Shown: positions 1 through 8,465 of the stretch, in pieces
Position numbering within the stretch: position 1 is the stretch's first letter
How the letters are laid out: the number at the start of each line of letters is the position of its first letter
Assembly: GCA_965242915.1 (NCBI GenBank)
Contig: CBDETN010000028.1
Span: 124,001 to 188,000 of the forward strand
Length of the DNA stretch: 64,000 nt
From: CAJXII01 sp965242915
GTDB lineage: Bacteria > Campylobacterota > Campylobacteria > Campylobacterales > Arcobacteraceae
Reading direction: 5' to 3'
The notes under the pieces: model-generated
Database searches by the model: none
What the model saw: the letters and a program-made list of their open reading frames with translations, nothing else
Told to the model about the DNA's origin: nothing
Translations under genes and position numbers: made by a program

Positions 1-543
1 GTTTGCTCCACAATCGCTATTCGCTACTTTTGGTGTTTGTTTTAAAACTCTATAAATTACAAAAGCTCCTATGCCTAATGTTATAAAAGTAAAAGCAAAA
101 GAAAATGTTTTTGTGATTACATATCCTACAATTAATAGTGACAATACAGTTGGCACTTCATTATAAGCTCTAAAAAAGTTTCCACTTTTTGTATAATTTT
201 CATTTTCTAATTGTTTTCTATAATGTTCCAGAGAAAATGAATATGCCATCAATACAATAACTACTAAAATTTTAGCATACATCCATATATCACCCTGTAG
301 TAGATCAGATCTAAGGTATAACATCCAAACGCCACTAAATACTGTCGCCCACATAGCAGGAAGTCCTATATATTTGTACATTTTATATTCTTGAATTTTT
401 ATAATTTCTACAAAGTCCGGTTTATCTTTATGTTCTGTATGATATACATATAATCTTGGTTGATAAAAAAGCATTGCCATCCATGACATTACTGCCATAA
501 TATGAAATGTAACAATCCATAAGTAATAATCCATAATATCCAT
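1..543 (-). CDS. hemJ: Protoporphyrinogen IX oxidase HemJ (3' end outside window)
   Basis: The frame is open from the ATG at 541-543 down to base 1 (181 codons, no stop), so the C-terminus lies outside the window. The product is a polytopic membrane protein with several hydrophobic segments. It carries the family's N-terminal FHIMAVMSWMAML helix and a following LFYQPRLYVYH segment with candidate haem-ligand histidines. HemJ oxidises protoporphyrinogen IX to protoporphyrin IX in the inner membrane and replaces HemG/HemY in this phylum. The family is usually about 140-150 aa, so the tail beyond residue 150 here is longer than typical. It is transcribed away from the window, upstream of nothing visible. 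Identification rests on remembered family similarity and is fairly secure. Confidence 0.8.
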   Translation of the reverse strand, partial: MDIMDYYLWIVTFHIMAVMSWMAMLFYQPRLYVYHTEHKDKPDFVEIIKIQEYKMYKYIGLPAMWATVFSGVWMLYLRSDLLQGDIWMYAKILVVIVLMAYSFSLEHYRKQLENENYTKSGNFFRAYNEVPTVLSLLIVGYVITKTFSFAFTFITLGIGAFVIYRVLKQTPKVANSDCGAN

Positions 544-570
544 TTAATTTGTCCTCATTCTTTCGGAGTT

Positions 571-1749
571 TCACTTCCTTATTTTTTTAATCCACTCATC
601 AAGTGTTTTTTCAAATGCTATACCATTTGATTGATAAAGCTGTAAATCTTCCTCTAGGTATTGTTGTTCGCACCAACCACCAAAGTCATGTGGATATTTA
701 TATCCTACAGCATTATCTTTTATATTTGCCGGTATCTGAAGTATTTTACCATCTTTTATTTGTGATAATGTTTTATTTATGGCATTATAACTACTATTTG
801 ATTTTGGACAAGATGCCAGATATACAATACATTGTCCTAAAATAATTCTGCCTTCAGGAAATCCGATTTTATTACAAGCCGTCATTGTACTTACTGCTAA
901 ATTTAAGGCATTTGGATTTGCATTTCCTATATCTTCACTGGCAAATATTACAAGTCTTCTTGTTATAAAATCAATACTTTCTCCACCTTCTATTAATCGT
1001 CCTAAATAATAAAGACTAGCATCTATATCACTGCCGCGAAGTGATTTAATCATTGCACTTGTAATATCATAATGACTATCTTTTGAACTAACGCCATCAC
1101 CCATACTGTTATTTCGTAATTGTTTTAAAGTATCTAATGATATCTCTTTGTGTATTTTACTGGCATATTCTAGCAGGTTTAAAAGTGCCCTGCCGTCACC
1201 GCTGGAACTGTTTATAAGATATTCAAAAGATTCTGTTTCAAGTGTAATATCAAGCGTATTTATAGCCTTATTTAAAAGTTTTTGCAAGTCTGTTTTTGTA
1301 AGTGATTTAAATTCATATAAAAAACTTCTAGAACGAATTCCTGCAGTTAAAGTAAAAAATGGATTTTCTGTACTGGCTCCTATTATAATAGCAGTATAAT
1401 TTTCCATTACAGGCAGTAAAACTTCTTGTTGAGTTTTTGATAATCTATGAACCTCATCTATAAAAATTAGAGGCTTCATCAATGCACCATCATATCTTTT
1501 AAATACAACTCTTAACTCTTCAATTTTGATACTTGTAGCGTTAAAGTAGTAAAAATCCAGTCCACTTTGCTTTGCAATTATTTTTGCCAAAGTTGTTTTT
1601 CCGGTACCTGGTTTTCCATAAAAGAATAGATGTGGAATCTCTTTTTTCTTGATAAGTTTATAAAGTGCCTTATCCTTGCCTACTATGTGCGTTTGACCTA
1701 CAAACTCTTCTAAAGTTGCAGGTCTAAGTGTATTTGCTAGATTATGCAT
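571..1749 (-). CDS. rarA: Replication-associated recombination protein A (RarA/MgsA AAA+ ATPase)
   Basis: This 392-aa AAA+ ATPase has Walker A GKPGTGKTT near residue 45, Walker B LIFIDEVHRL near 93 and the sensor-1 region IIGASTENPFF near 122. The C-terminal MgsA/RarA oligomerisation domain contains SLRGSDIDASLYYLGRLI and an ASEDIGNANPNAL signature. Known RarA proteins act at stalled replication forks and are related to clamp-loader and RuvB ATPases. It is followed by hemJ on the same strand after a 27-bp gap and preceded by rluB 8 bp away, so it likely belongs to a co-transcribed run. Length matches the family's short form. Confidence 0.92.
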   Translation of the reverse strand: MHNLANTLRPATLEEFVGQTHIVGKDKALYKLIKKKEIPHLFFYGKPGTGKTTLAKIIAKQSGLDFYYFNATSIKIEELRVVFKRYDGALMKPLIFIDEVHRLSKTQQEVLLPVMENYTAIIIGASTENPFFTLTAGIRSRSFLYEFKSLTKTDLQKLLNKAINTLDITLETESFEYLINSSSGDGRALLNLLEYASKIHKEISLDTLKQLRNNSMGDGVSSKDSHYDITSAMIKSLRGSDIDASLYYLGRLIEGGESIDFITRRLVIFASEDIGNANPNALNLAVSTMTACNKIGFPEGRIILGQCIVYLASCPKSNSSYNAINKTLSQIKDGKILQIPANIKDNAVGYKYPHDFGGWCEQQYLEEDLQLYQSNGIAFEKTLDEWIKKIRK

Positions 1750-1756
1750 ACTCTAG

Positions 1757-2563
1757 TTAGTATTCGTAGTCGTCTTTTATTTCTTTTTTGGACAAAGCTT
1801 TCATATAGTTTCTTAAGTCCTGATATTCTCTACGCTCAAGATATCTGGTCTTCCCTGATGGTAAGTTATTCAGCTCAATACCACCAAAGTTTACCCTTTT
1901 CAGATCTACAATAGGTGAACCAAAGTGCGCAAAGAATCTTCTTAGTTCTCTATTTTTACCTTCACTGATTGCAACTTTCATAGTAGAAAATTTAGCTCCG
2001 TTTTTTTGGATTTGCCAACCATTAAATGGTTTAAATTCCATATTGGTAATTTCTGTTTTATCATGTGCTCCAGCAGTTGCATCATCCAGCATTATACCTT
2101 TTTCCATAGCCATCAACATAGCTTCAGTTACCGGTCCTGCAATTTTAATTTTATATACTCGCTCCAGATTTGAGTGCATTAAAGAGTTTGCAATATTTAC
2201 ATTATCAGTTAAAAGTAAAACACCTTCACTGGCATAATCCAATCGCCCTACTGATAAAAAATGAGCAAATTTTTTGGGTAATATATCAAAAATTGTTGTT
2301 CTGCCTTGAGGGTCATTTTTAGATACTATTTCACCTTTTTGTTTGTTGTAAACTATAACAGTTGAAGCTCTTTTTTTATCAACTTTTACTGTTCTGTCAT
2401 TTACTTTTACTATCGTATGCTCATTTACTTTTGTAGCCATATCAGTAATAACTTTACCTTCAATAGATACTTTACCCTCTTCTATTAATTTGTCAGCTTC
2501 TCTTCTGCTGAATCTACTATTATGTGAAATAAATTTATTTAGTCTAATTAGTTCTTCTGCCAT
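1757..2563 (-). CDS. rluB: rRNA pseudouridine synthase, RluB/RsuA family
   Basis: The 268-aa protein has an N-terminal S4 RNA-binding domain (residues about 5-60, IRLNKFISHNSRFSRREADK) followed by a TruA-like pseudouridine synthase domain. The catalytic motif is GRLDYASEGVLLLTD near residue 102, where D is the nucleophile. KMAISEGKNRELRR-type sequence (here KVAISEGKNRELRR) near 197 is also typical of the RsuA/RluB/RluE/RluF group. The likely substrate is a 23S rRNA uridine, but RluB versus RsuA specificity is not decided by sequence alone. Its ATG overlaps the kdsD stop by one base (TAATG), indicating translational coupling. Confidence 0.88.
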   Translation of the reverse strand: MAEELIRLNKFISHNSRFSRREADKLIEEGKVSIEGKVITDMATKVNEHTIVKVNDRTVKVDKKRASTVIVYNKQKGEIVSKNDPQGRTTIFDILPKKFAHFLSVGRLDYASEGVLLLTDNVNIANSLMHSNLERVYKIKIAGPVTEAMLMAMEKGIMLDDATAGAHDKTEITNMEFKPFNGWQIQKNGAKFSTMKVAISEGKNRELRRFFAHFGSPIVDLKRVNFGGIELNNLPSGKTRYLERREYQDLRNYMKALSKKEIKDDYEY

Positions 2564-3522
2564 TATTTTATCCCCGCTTCTATTAAGTTATGGATATGTA
2601 ATACCCCTACTAGCTTTTCATTTTCATCTAATACTAAAAGTAATTGAATTTTAAAATCTTCTATAATTTTTAAAGCATCACTCGCTAATATATTTTTATC
2701 TTTTATTGATTTTGGATTTTTAGTCATTATATCTTCAACTTTACAGTCAAGTGAAAAATCATCTTTTAACATTGCCCGCCGTAAATCCCCATCACTCAAA
2801 AGACCAACCACACTATTGTTATCAACAACAATAGCATTTCCAAGCCGCCCTTCACTCATTGTTACAATTGCATTTTTTAAAATTGTTCCACGTGAAACTA
2901 TCGGTAAATTTTCTTTTCTTAATAAATCATCTACTTTAATGAATAGTTGTTTTCCGAGACTTCCTCCCGGATGAAAAGATGCAAAATCTTCTTTTTGGAA
3001 GTTTTTATTTTTCATCAAACAAATTGCCAATGCATCACCTAAAGCCATAGTTAATGTTGTAGATGAAGTTGGTGCTATGTCAAGAGGACAAGCTTCCTTT
3101 TCAATACTAATATCTAAAAATACATCAGCATAGCTGGCTAATGTAGAATTTTTGTCTCTGGCCATAGCAATAAGCGGAATATCAAATCTTTTAAGATGAG
3201 GGAGTATTTGAATCAATTCTTCACTCTCTCCGCTGTAACTAATACCTAAAACAATATCATCTTTTCCTATCATACCCAAGTCACCGTGCATAGCTTCTGT
3301 TGGATGTAGAAAAAAACTACTTGTACCGGTACTAGCTAATGTAGCAGCCATTTTAGCTCCTACTAGACCAGATTTACCAACACCTGTAATAATTAGTTTA
3401 CCTTTTACAGATGAAATTAGTTTAACAGCTTTTTCAATTTCGTCAGAAATCTTAGAAGCTGCAAGTTCTAATTCTTTTGCTTCAATAAGTAAAACTTCTT
3501 TGGCAATGGCTTTAAAATTCAT
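2563..3522 (-). CDS. kdsD: Arabinose-5-phosphate isomerase, KdsD/KpsF family
   Basis: This 319-aa protein has an N-terminal SIS sugar-isomerase domain (about residues 30-170, with ITGVGKSGLVGAKMAATLASTGT and the HPTEAMHGDLGMI segment) and two C-terminal CBS domains (about 200-319). KdsD converts ribulose-5-phosphate to arabinose-5-phosphate, the first step of Kdo synthesis for lipopolysaccharide. Length and domain order are those of the family. A parS-like 16-mer lies inside the gene at 2884-2899, encoding V-S-R-G-T between the SIS and CBS parts. It is followed by rluB with a one-base overlap and preceded by rnj at 22 bp. Confidence 0.92.
   Translation of the reverse strand: MNFKAIAKEVLLIEAKELELAASKISDEIEKAVKLISSVKGKLIITGVGKSGLVGAKMAATLASTGTSSFFLHPTEAMHGDLGMIGKDDIVLGISYSGESEELIQILPHLKRFDIPLIAMARDKNSTLASYADVFLDISIEKEACPLDIAPTSSTTLTMALGDALAICLMKNKNFQKEDFASFHPGGSLGKQLFIKVDDLLRKENLPIVSRGTILKNAIVTMSEGRLGNAIVVDNNSVVGLLSDGDLRRAMLKDDFSLDCKVEDIMTKNPKSIKDKNILASDALKIIEDFKIQLLLVLDENEKLVGVLHIHNLIEAGIK
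2884..2899. promoter_or_regulatory. parS-like ParB binding site 1
   Basis: The 16-mer TGTTCCACGTGAAACT has a perfect GTTYCACGTGRAAC core, matching the parS consensus (TGTTTCACGTGAAACA and close variants). It lies inside kdsD, as parS sites often lie inside coding sequence. Two similar sites occur at 8467 and 16706. Confidence 0.7.
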
Positions 3523-3544
3523 AATTCATACCTTAAAACTACAA

Positions 3545-5491
3545 TTATTGGACTATTAAAGTTGGTACAATCATTGGATACTTTCTATATTTTCTTATAC
3601 AATGTTTTCTAACAACTTTTCTTAATTCTTCTTCTAAAGATCTTGGGTTATTTAATAAACCTTCTTTGATATGTTCTAAGAAGTGGTGTAATAAATCTTC
3701 AAGTTCTTTAGATAAATAACTTTCTTGTTTAGTATCAACTAAACCAAATGAAGCAACTTTAATAGGTCCGTCAACTTTTTGGTCAGCTTGACAAATTTGT
3801 GCGATAATCATAACGATACCTTCATTCGCCATTGTTTGTCTGTCCATAACTATAGCATTGGATATTTTTCTATTTTTTTGATTATCAATATATGTTTTAC
3901 CGGTTTTTACTGACTTAACTTTTTTAATTGATTTTGGTGAAATCTCTACTTGCTCACCATCACTTAAAATATATACATTTCTTTCTAATACACCACATGC
4001 AATTCCTGTTTCAGAATGTCTTTTTACATGATTATATTCACCATGCACCGGTAAAAAGAACTTAGGTTTAGCAAGTCTTAAAAGAAGTTTTTGCTCTTCT
4101 TGAGCAGCATGTCCAGAAACATGAATATTATCATAATTTTGATATGCTACTTCAGCTCCAGATTTTTGAAGATTATTAATAATTGCAGAAACACTAGCTT
4201 CATTTCCAGGAATTGCTTTAGCAGATAAAACAACTGTATCTTCTGGTTTAATCTTTATGTGTCTATGTTCATGAATTGACATTCTAAATAATGCACTCAT
4301 AGGTTCCCCTTGAGAACCAGTTGTTACTATTAAAACTTGATTGTCAGGAAATTTATTTACTTCATGAGCATCAATAAATTGATCTTTTGGATATTTTAAA
4401 TAACCTAAAGTCATAGCAATATCTAAGTTCTTTTCCATACTTCTACCAATAATACAAATTTTTCTTTTAAACTTAATCGCTCTATCTATTGCTTGAGCAA
4501 CCCTATGAAGATTTGATGAAAATGTTGACATTAATATTCTACCTTTGGCTTTCGCAAAAATAGCATCAAATGTAGGTCCAACAGTAAGTTCAGATTTTGT
4601 AAATCCAGCAGAATGTGAATTTGTACTATCACTTAAAAATGCCAATACACCTTTTTCTCCATAGTATGCAAATCTATGTAAATCAGTAGGATAACCATCT
4701 ACAGGAGTATGATCAATTTTAAAATCTCCAGTATGTAAAATAGTACCTGCTTCACAAGTAATAGCAAGAGCAGAACTATCAATAATAGAATGTGTAATAT
4801 GCATCCACTCTACATCAAACTCCCCTATTCTAATAGGTTTTCTTTTTTGTACAGCTCTAAAATAACTTCTATGTTGTTTCATTTTATGTTCATCAAATTT
4901 AGCACCAATTGATTCTAAAGCTAAAGATGTACCATATACAGGTACTTGAATCTCTTTAAAAAAGTAAGGCATAGCACCAACATGATCTTCATGTGAATGT
5001 GTTATAACGATACCTGCAATTTTACTTCTAATTTGTCTTAAATATGTAAAATCAGGTATCAATATATCAACACCATGCATAGAATCATCAGGAAAACTCA
5101 TACCAACATCAACAATAATAGCACTGTTATCAGTTTCTATTACCATCATGTTTCCACCAATTTCACTTAATCCGCCAAGTGGAGTAATTCTAACTTTTGC
5201 ATCAGTTTTTAAATTTAATTTATTATGTGGGTTAAGTCTCTCTTTTTGGATATTGTCATTTATCTCAAATGCCTTTTTTAGGTCATTTGTCCAGCCATTA
5301 CCGCTAGTTGGTACTTTTCTTTTTGGTTTTACAGTTTTTCCTGCTGGATTTTCAGGGGAACTTTTTTTCTGCTCGTTTTGCTTATGGTCACTATTGTTAC
5401 TGTTAGATTTATTTTCTGTTATTTGAGCAGGTTTTTCTTGAGCTTCATTAACTGTAGCACTAGTTTGTACTTGTTGTGTGTTTTCTTCCAT
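3545..5491 (-). CDS. rnj: Ribonuclease J
   Basis: This is a metallo-beta-lactamase/beta-CASP ribonuclease with 5' exonuclease and endonuclease activity in mRNA turnover. The zinc site ITHSHEDHVGAMPYF lies near residue 170, and the beta-CASP and RMMBL segments include VLIVTTGSQGEPMSAL and FLPVHGEYNHVKRH. The first 110 or so residues are a low-complexity N/Q/K-rich extension, as in Helicobacter RNase J. The frame is open 28 codons further upstream, but I place the start at the ATG of 5489-5491 (MEENTQQVQ) because AAGGA sits just before it. It overlaps the 3' end of rsmA by 32 bp. About 648 aa. Confidence 0.92.
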   Translation of the reverse strand: MEENTQQVQTSATVNEAQEKPAQITENKSNSNNSDHKQNEQKKSSPENPAGKTVKPKRKVPTSGNGWTNDLKKAFEINDNIQKERLNPHNKLNLKTDAKVRITPLGGLSEIGGNMMVIETDNSAIIVDVGMSFPDDSMHGVDILIPDFTYLRQIRSKIAGIVITHSHEDHVGAMPYFFKEIQVPVYGTSLALESIGAKFDEHKMKQHRSYFRAVQKRKPIRIGEFDVEWMHITHSIIDSSALAITCEAGTILHTGDFKIDHTPVDGYPTDLHRFAYYGEKGVLAFLSDSTNSHSAGFTKSELTVGPTFDAIFAKAKGRILMSTFSSNLHRVAQAIDRAIKFKRKICIIGRSMEKNLDIAMTLGYLKYPKDQFIDAHEVNKFPDNQVLIVTTGSQGEPMSALFRMSIHEHRHIKIKPEDTVVLSAKAIPGNEASVSAIINNLQKSGAEVAYQNYDNIHVSGHAAQEEQKLLLRLAKPKFFLPVHGEYNHVKRHSETGIACGVLERNVYILSDGEQVEISPKSIKKVKSVKTGKTYIDNQKNRKISNAIVMDRQTMANEGIVMIIAQICQADQKVDGPIKVASFGLVDTKQESYLSKELEDLLHHFLEHIKEGLLNNPRSLEEELRKVVRKHCIRKYRKYPMIVPTLIVQ

Positions 5492-6272
5492 TTTGTATTT
5501 CCTTATAAATATGGCTATACAAAGATGCTTCAACCTCGTGGGGTCGAATAGTTTGCTTGAGTTCAAGTTCATCAAATATATTTTCTAATAAAGTTTTATC
5601 ATAGTTATTAGATAAATTCTTTAATAGTTTTTTTCTAGGTTGGCAAAAGCAAAGTTTTAAAAACTTTTTAAATTCATCATCTACTTTTTTATCCATATCT
5701 TTTTTAATATGAATAACAGCAGAATCCACTTTTGGCGGCGGACTGAAACTTTCAGGTGGAACAGTTATCACTATTTCACTCTTTTTTGAAACAAGTTTTG
5801 TAATTACACCCAATGCTGAAAAATCTTTGTCCCCAGCAGATGCACTAAACTTATTTGCAACCTCTTTTTGTACCATAACGATAATATTCTCACAATTATC
5901 ATCGTCTAAGGCTTTTAATATAATATTTGTCGCTATATAATACGGTAAGTTTGCTATTAAGTCATATTTACTGTTATATAACGATTGATTGTCTCCCCAC
6001 CGCTCTATTACATCTCCTAGAAGAATTTTAAAACGACCGGAATCAATCTCTTTGATAAACTCGGCTTGCAATATGGCATATAAATCTCTATCGACTTCAT
6101 ACGCTGTTACATCTTTGCACTTGACTAATTTCTTTGTCAAATCACCTAAGCCAGGCCCAATTTCTACGATATGATTATCGTTAATGGGCATCGATTCGAT
6201 GATCTTAAATAATACTGATTCGTCTTTTAAAAAGTTTTGTCCAAACCTTTTTTTTGCTTTTATGTTTGTCAT
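5460..6272 (-). CDS. rsmA: 16S rRNA (adenine1518/1519-N6)-dimethyltransferase
   Basis: The 270-aa Rossmann methyltransferase (KsgA/RsmA) has the start motif KKRFGQNFLKDE, the SAM-binding VEIGPGLGDLTKKL near residue 37 and the catalytic motif IANLPYYIATNI near 107. It dimethylates A1518 and A1519 in helix 45 of 16S rRNA late in 30S assembly. Length fits the family. It heads the leftward run rsmA-rnj-kdsD-rluB-rarA-hemJ, with its 3' end overlapping rnj, and is divergent from hisF. Confidence 0.95.
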   Translation of the reverse strand: MTNIKAKKRFGQNFLKDESVLFKIIESMPINDNHIVEIGPGLGDLTKKLVKCKDVTAYEVDRDLYAILQAEFIKEIDSGRFKILLGDVIERWGDNQSLYNSKYDLIANLPYYIATNIILKALDDDNCENIIVMVQKEVANKFSASAGDKDFSALGVITKLVSKKSEIVITVPPESFSPPPKVDSAVIHIKKDMDKKVDDEFKKFLKLCFCQPRKKLLKNLSNNYDKTLLENIFDELELKQTIRPHEVEASLYSHIYKEIQNGRKHTTSTN

Positions 6273-6377
6273 AATATAAAGATGAGTCTATCCAAAGTTA
6301 GCTTAGACTTAAATAAGATAAATTTACAAGCTGCTTATTTAAAGTGAATGATAATTATATGTTTATAGAATATTAGA

Positions 6378-6383
6378 TATAAT
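6378..6383 (+). promoter_or_regulatory. Predicted -10 box of the hisF promoter
   Basis: TATAAT lies 32 bp before the hisF ATG in the 142-bp gap between divergent rsmA and hisF. No clear -35 is seen, which is normal for Campylobacterota sigma-70 promoters with AT-rich upstream tracts. Confidence 0.5.
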
Positions 6384-6414
6384 TGTAAAAAATATCAATT
6401 ATGAAAGAGATTCA

Positions 6415-7176
6415 ATGAGTTATTTCGCAAAAAGAATAATCCCCTGCTTAGATGTAGACAATGGAAGAGTTGTAAAAGGTGTAAACTTTGTAGGACTTCG
6501 TGATGCAGGTGATCCTGTTGAAGTTGCTAAACGATATAATCGTGAAGGTGCTGATGAGATAACATTTTTAGATATTGGTGCTTCTCATGAAGGTCGTGAT
6601 ACTATAGTTGATGTTGTAAAAAAAGTTGCACAAGAGGTATTTATACCACTTACAGTAGGTGGTGGTATTCGTAAACTTGATGATATTTATAATTTACTAA
6701 ATGTAGGTTGTGATAAAGTTAGTATAAATAGTAGTGCTGTAGTTCGTCCTGACTTTATTAATGAGGCTGCAAAGCGATTTGGGAGTCAATGTATTGTTGT
6801 AGCAATTGATGTTAAAAAAGTATCAGATGGCAGCTATCATGTGTTTGTAAAAGGTGGCAGAGAAGATACTGGACTTGATGCGTTAGAGTGGGCAAAAGAG
6901 GTATATGAAAGAGGTGCCGGGGAAATTTTACTTACCTCTATGGATGCTGATGGTACAAAAGCCGGATTTGAAACAAATATAACAGGGCAAATAAGTAAGG
7001 CTATAGAGATACCTGTAATTGCTTCAGGGGGTGCAGGGACTATGGAACATATAAAAGAAGCTTTTGAGTGTGGTGCAGAGGCTGCTCTTGCCGCTTCTAT
7101 CTTTCATTTCAAAGAGATTGATATTATGGATTTAAAACGATATTTAGCAAAGAATAATATACCGGTAAGGTTGTAA
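6415..7176 (+). CDS. hisF: Imidazole glycerol phosphate synthase cyclase subunit HisF
   Basis: The 253-aa (beta-alpha)8 barrel starts with RIIPCLDVDNGRVVKGVNF, with the catalytic Asp in CLDVD. It has both phosphate-binding half-barrel motifs, VGGGIRKLDD near residue 83 and IASGGAGTMEH near 202. The second catalytic Asp is in AIDVKK near 131. HisF uses ammonia from HisH to cyclise PRFAR to IGP and AICAR in histidine synthesis. hisG and hisC occur elsewhere in the window, so the pathway genes are dispersed. It is followed after 2 bp by a SIMPL-domain gene. Confidence 0.96.
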   Translation: MSYFAKRIIPCLDVDNGRVVKGVNFVGLRDAGDPVEVAKRYNREGADEITFLDIGASHEGRDTIVDVVKKVAQEVFIPLTVGGGIRKLDDIYNLLNVGCDKVSINSSAVVRPDFINEAAKRFGSQCIVVAIDVKKVSDGSYHVFVKGGREDTGLDALEWAKEVYERGAGEILLTSMDADGTKAGFETNITGQISKAIEIPVIASGGAGTMEHIKEAFECGAEAALAASIFHFKEIDIMDLKRYLAKNNIPVRL

Positions 7177-7178
7177 AA

Positions 7179-7853
7179 ATGATTAAAAAGAGTATTTTAT
7201 TAACTTTATGTTTTATATTACCGGTTAGTTTATTTTCTTATGAATTAAGTTTTAATAAAAAGTTTTCTAGAAAAGTATCATCTGATATATTGACATCTTT
7301 TATCAATATAACGGTTGAAGATAAAAAAGAAGATTATATAAATGATAAAATAGAAATTTTTAATGAGTATATAGAAGAAAATATAGATGTAATTAAAAAG
7401 AATGGTAACTTTAATTTGACACCTAAATATAGGTATTATAATAAAAAACAAGAGTTTGTAGGATATATAGGTAGTTTAAGATACAGCATTGAATCTAAAG
7501 ATGCTACGAGTATAAATATGTTTATAAATGGATTAATAGATATAAAAAATAAATTTAATACAACTAAAATTAAATTAAATATTTCAAATACAACTTGGAA
7601 TGTTAGTCAAAAACTCCATGAAGACAGTTTAGATAATTTAAGACACGAAGCTATAACATGGGTCACATTTTATGCTGCTAATTTATCAAAACAATGTATC
7701 GTAAAGAGAATTGATATTGATAATAAAAGTAATCAAAATGTAATAATAAGAGCAATAAGCAGGGCTGTATCGGCTGATTATGCAGAGATTACCCCAATTC
7801 AAGGGGAAAAACAAATTTCAATAAATCCAAACTATACTTTGGAGTGCAAATGA
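7179..7853 (+). CDS. Secreted SIMPL (DUF541)-like protein
   Basis: This 224-aa protein starts with a signal peptide (MIKKSILLTLCFILPVSLFS). The middle resembles the SIMPL/DUF541 family, with a YRYYNKKQEFVGYIGSLRYSI stretch of the kind seen in YggE-like periplasmic proteins. The function of such proteins is poorly known (oxidative stress has been proposed for YggE). Its stop overlaps the start of the next gene (ATGA), so the two are co-translated. The family assignment is tentative. Confidence 0.6.
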   Translation: MIKKSILLTLCFILPVSLFSYELSFNKKFSRKVSSDILTSFINITVEDKKEDYINDKIEIFNEYIEENIDVIKKNGNFNLTPKYRYYNKKQEFVGYIGSLRYSIESKDATSINMFINGLIDIKNKFNTTKIKLNISNTTWNVSQKLHEDSLDNLRHEAITWVTFYAANLSKQCIVKRIDIDNKSNQNVIIRAISRAVSADYAEITPIQGEKQISINPNYTLECK

Positions 7854-8410
7854 TAATTTGTGCCGGAAGAAATGAAACTTTTCCTTTCGCTACACCTATG
7901 GGCGTAGGATTAGTTGAAAGTGCTATAAATCTTACAAGATTATGTTTGTTTGATAAGCCTGACTATATACTTTTTATTGGAAGTGCAGGAAGTTATGGGG
8001 AATATAATATTTTTGATATAGTAGAGAGTAGAAGTTCATCTAACATAGAATTGTCATTTTTAAGCGGGGATAGTTATACTCCGCTTGATAATGTTTTAAA
8101 ATCTGATAATAAGTTAGTAAGAGACCAAACTATTGTAAATAGTTCAAATTATATCTCAACTAATGATGAATTATGTAAAGAATTTAAACAGTATGCAATT
8201 GGAATTGAGAATATGGAATTTTATTCTTTACTCCAAGTTGCTCGTGAGTTTGATATTGATATTGCGGGTATATTTGTAGTTACGAACTATACGAATAAAA
8301 ATGCACATCAAGACTTTATAAAGAATCATAAAGAAGCTATAGACAAATTAATTGATTATATAGAGGATAAAAATATAATTGTTCCACTGCCTTCAAAGGT
8401 TCATAAATGA
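7850..8410 (+). CDS. Purine nucleoside phosphorylase/nucleosidase-like protein
   Basis: The 186-aa protein resembles the PNP/UDP phosphorylase superfamily (MTAN, futalosine hydrolase). It has a GRNETFPFATPMGVGLVES beginning, the LFIGSAGSYGEYNIFDIV glycine-rich segment and the C-terminal GIENMEFYSLLQVARE, equivalent to the VEMEGAA ribose-binding motif. It is shorter than classical MTAN (about 230 aa). In Campylobacterota such enzymes act in SAM recycling or the futalosine menaquinone pathway, but the substrate cannot be decided here. I chose the ATG at 7850, which overlaps the previous stop, over an ATG two codons upstream. Confidence 0.6.
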   Translation: MIICAGRNETFPFATPMGVGLVESAINLTRLCLFDKPDYILFIGSAGSYGEYNIFDIVESRSSSNIELSFLSGDSYTPLDNVLKSDNKLVRDQTIVNSSNYISTNDELCKEFKQYAIGIENMEFYSLLQVAREFDIDIAGIFVVTNYTNKNAHQDFIKNHKEAIDKLIDYIEDKNIIVPLPSKVHK

Positions 8411-8433
8411 ACACATTTCAGTCTTACACATCT

Positions 8434-8459
8434 AAAAAAGCAAAGCAGTTTGCTTTTTT
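8434..8459 (+). terminator. Rho-independent terminator after the nucleosidase-like gene
   Basis: An 11-bp A-rich stem (AAAAAAGCAAA, loop GCAG, TTTGCTTTTTT) ends in a T run 24 bp after the stop codon and just before rlmN. Confidence 0.7.
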
Positions 8460-8465
8460 TAAACG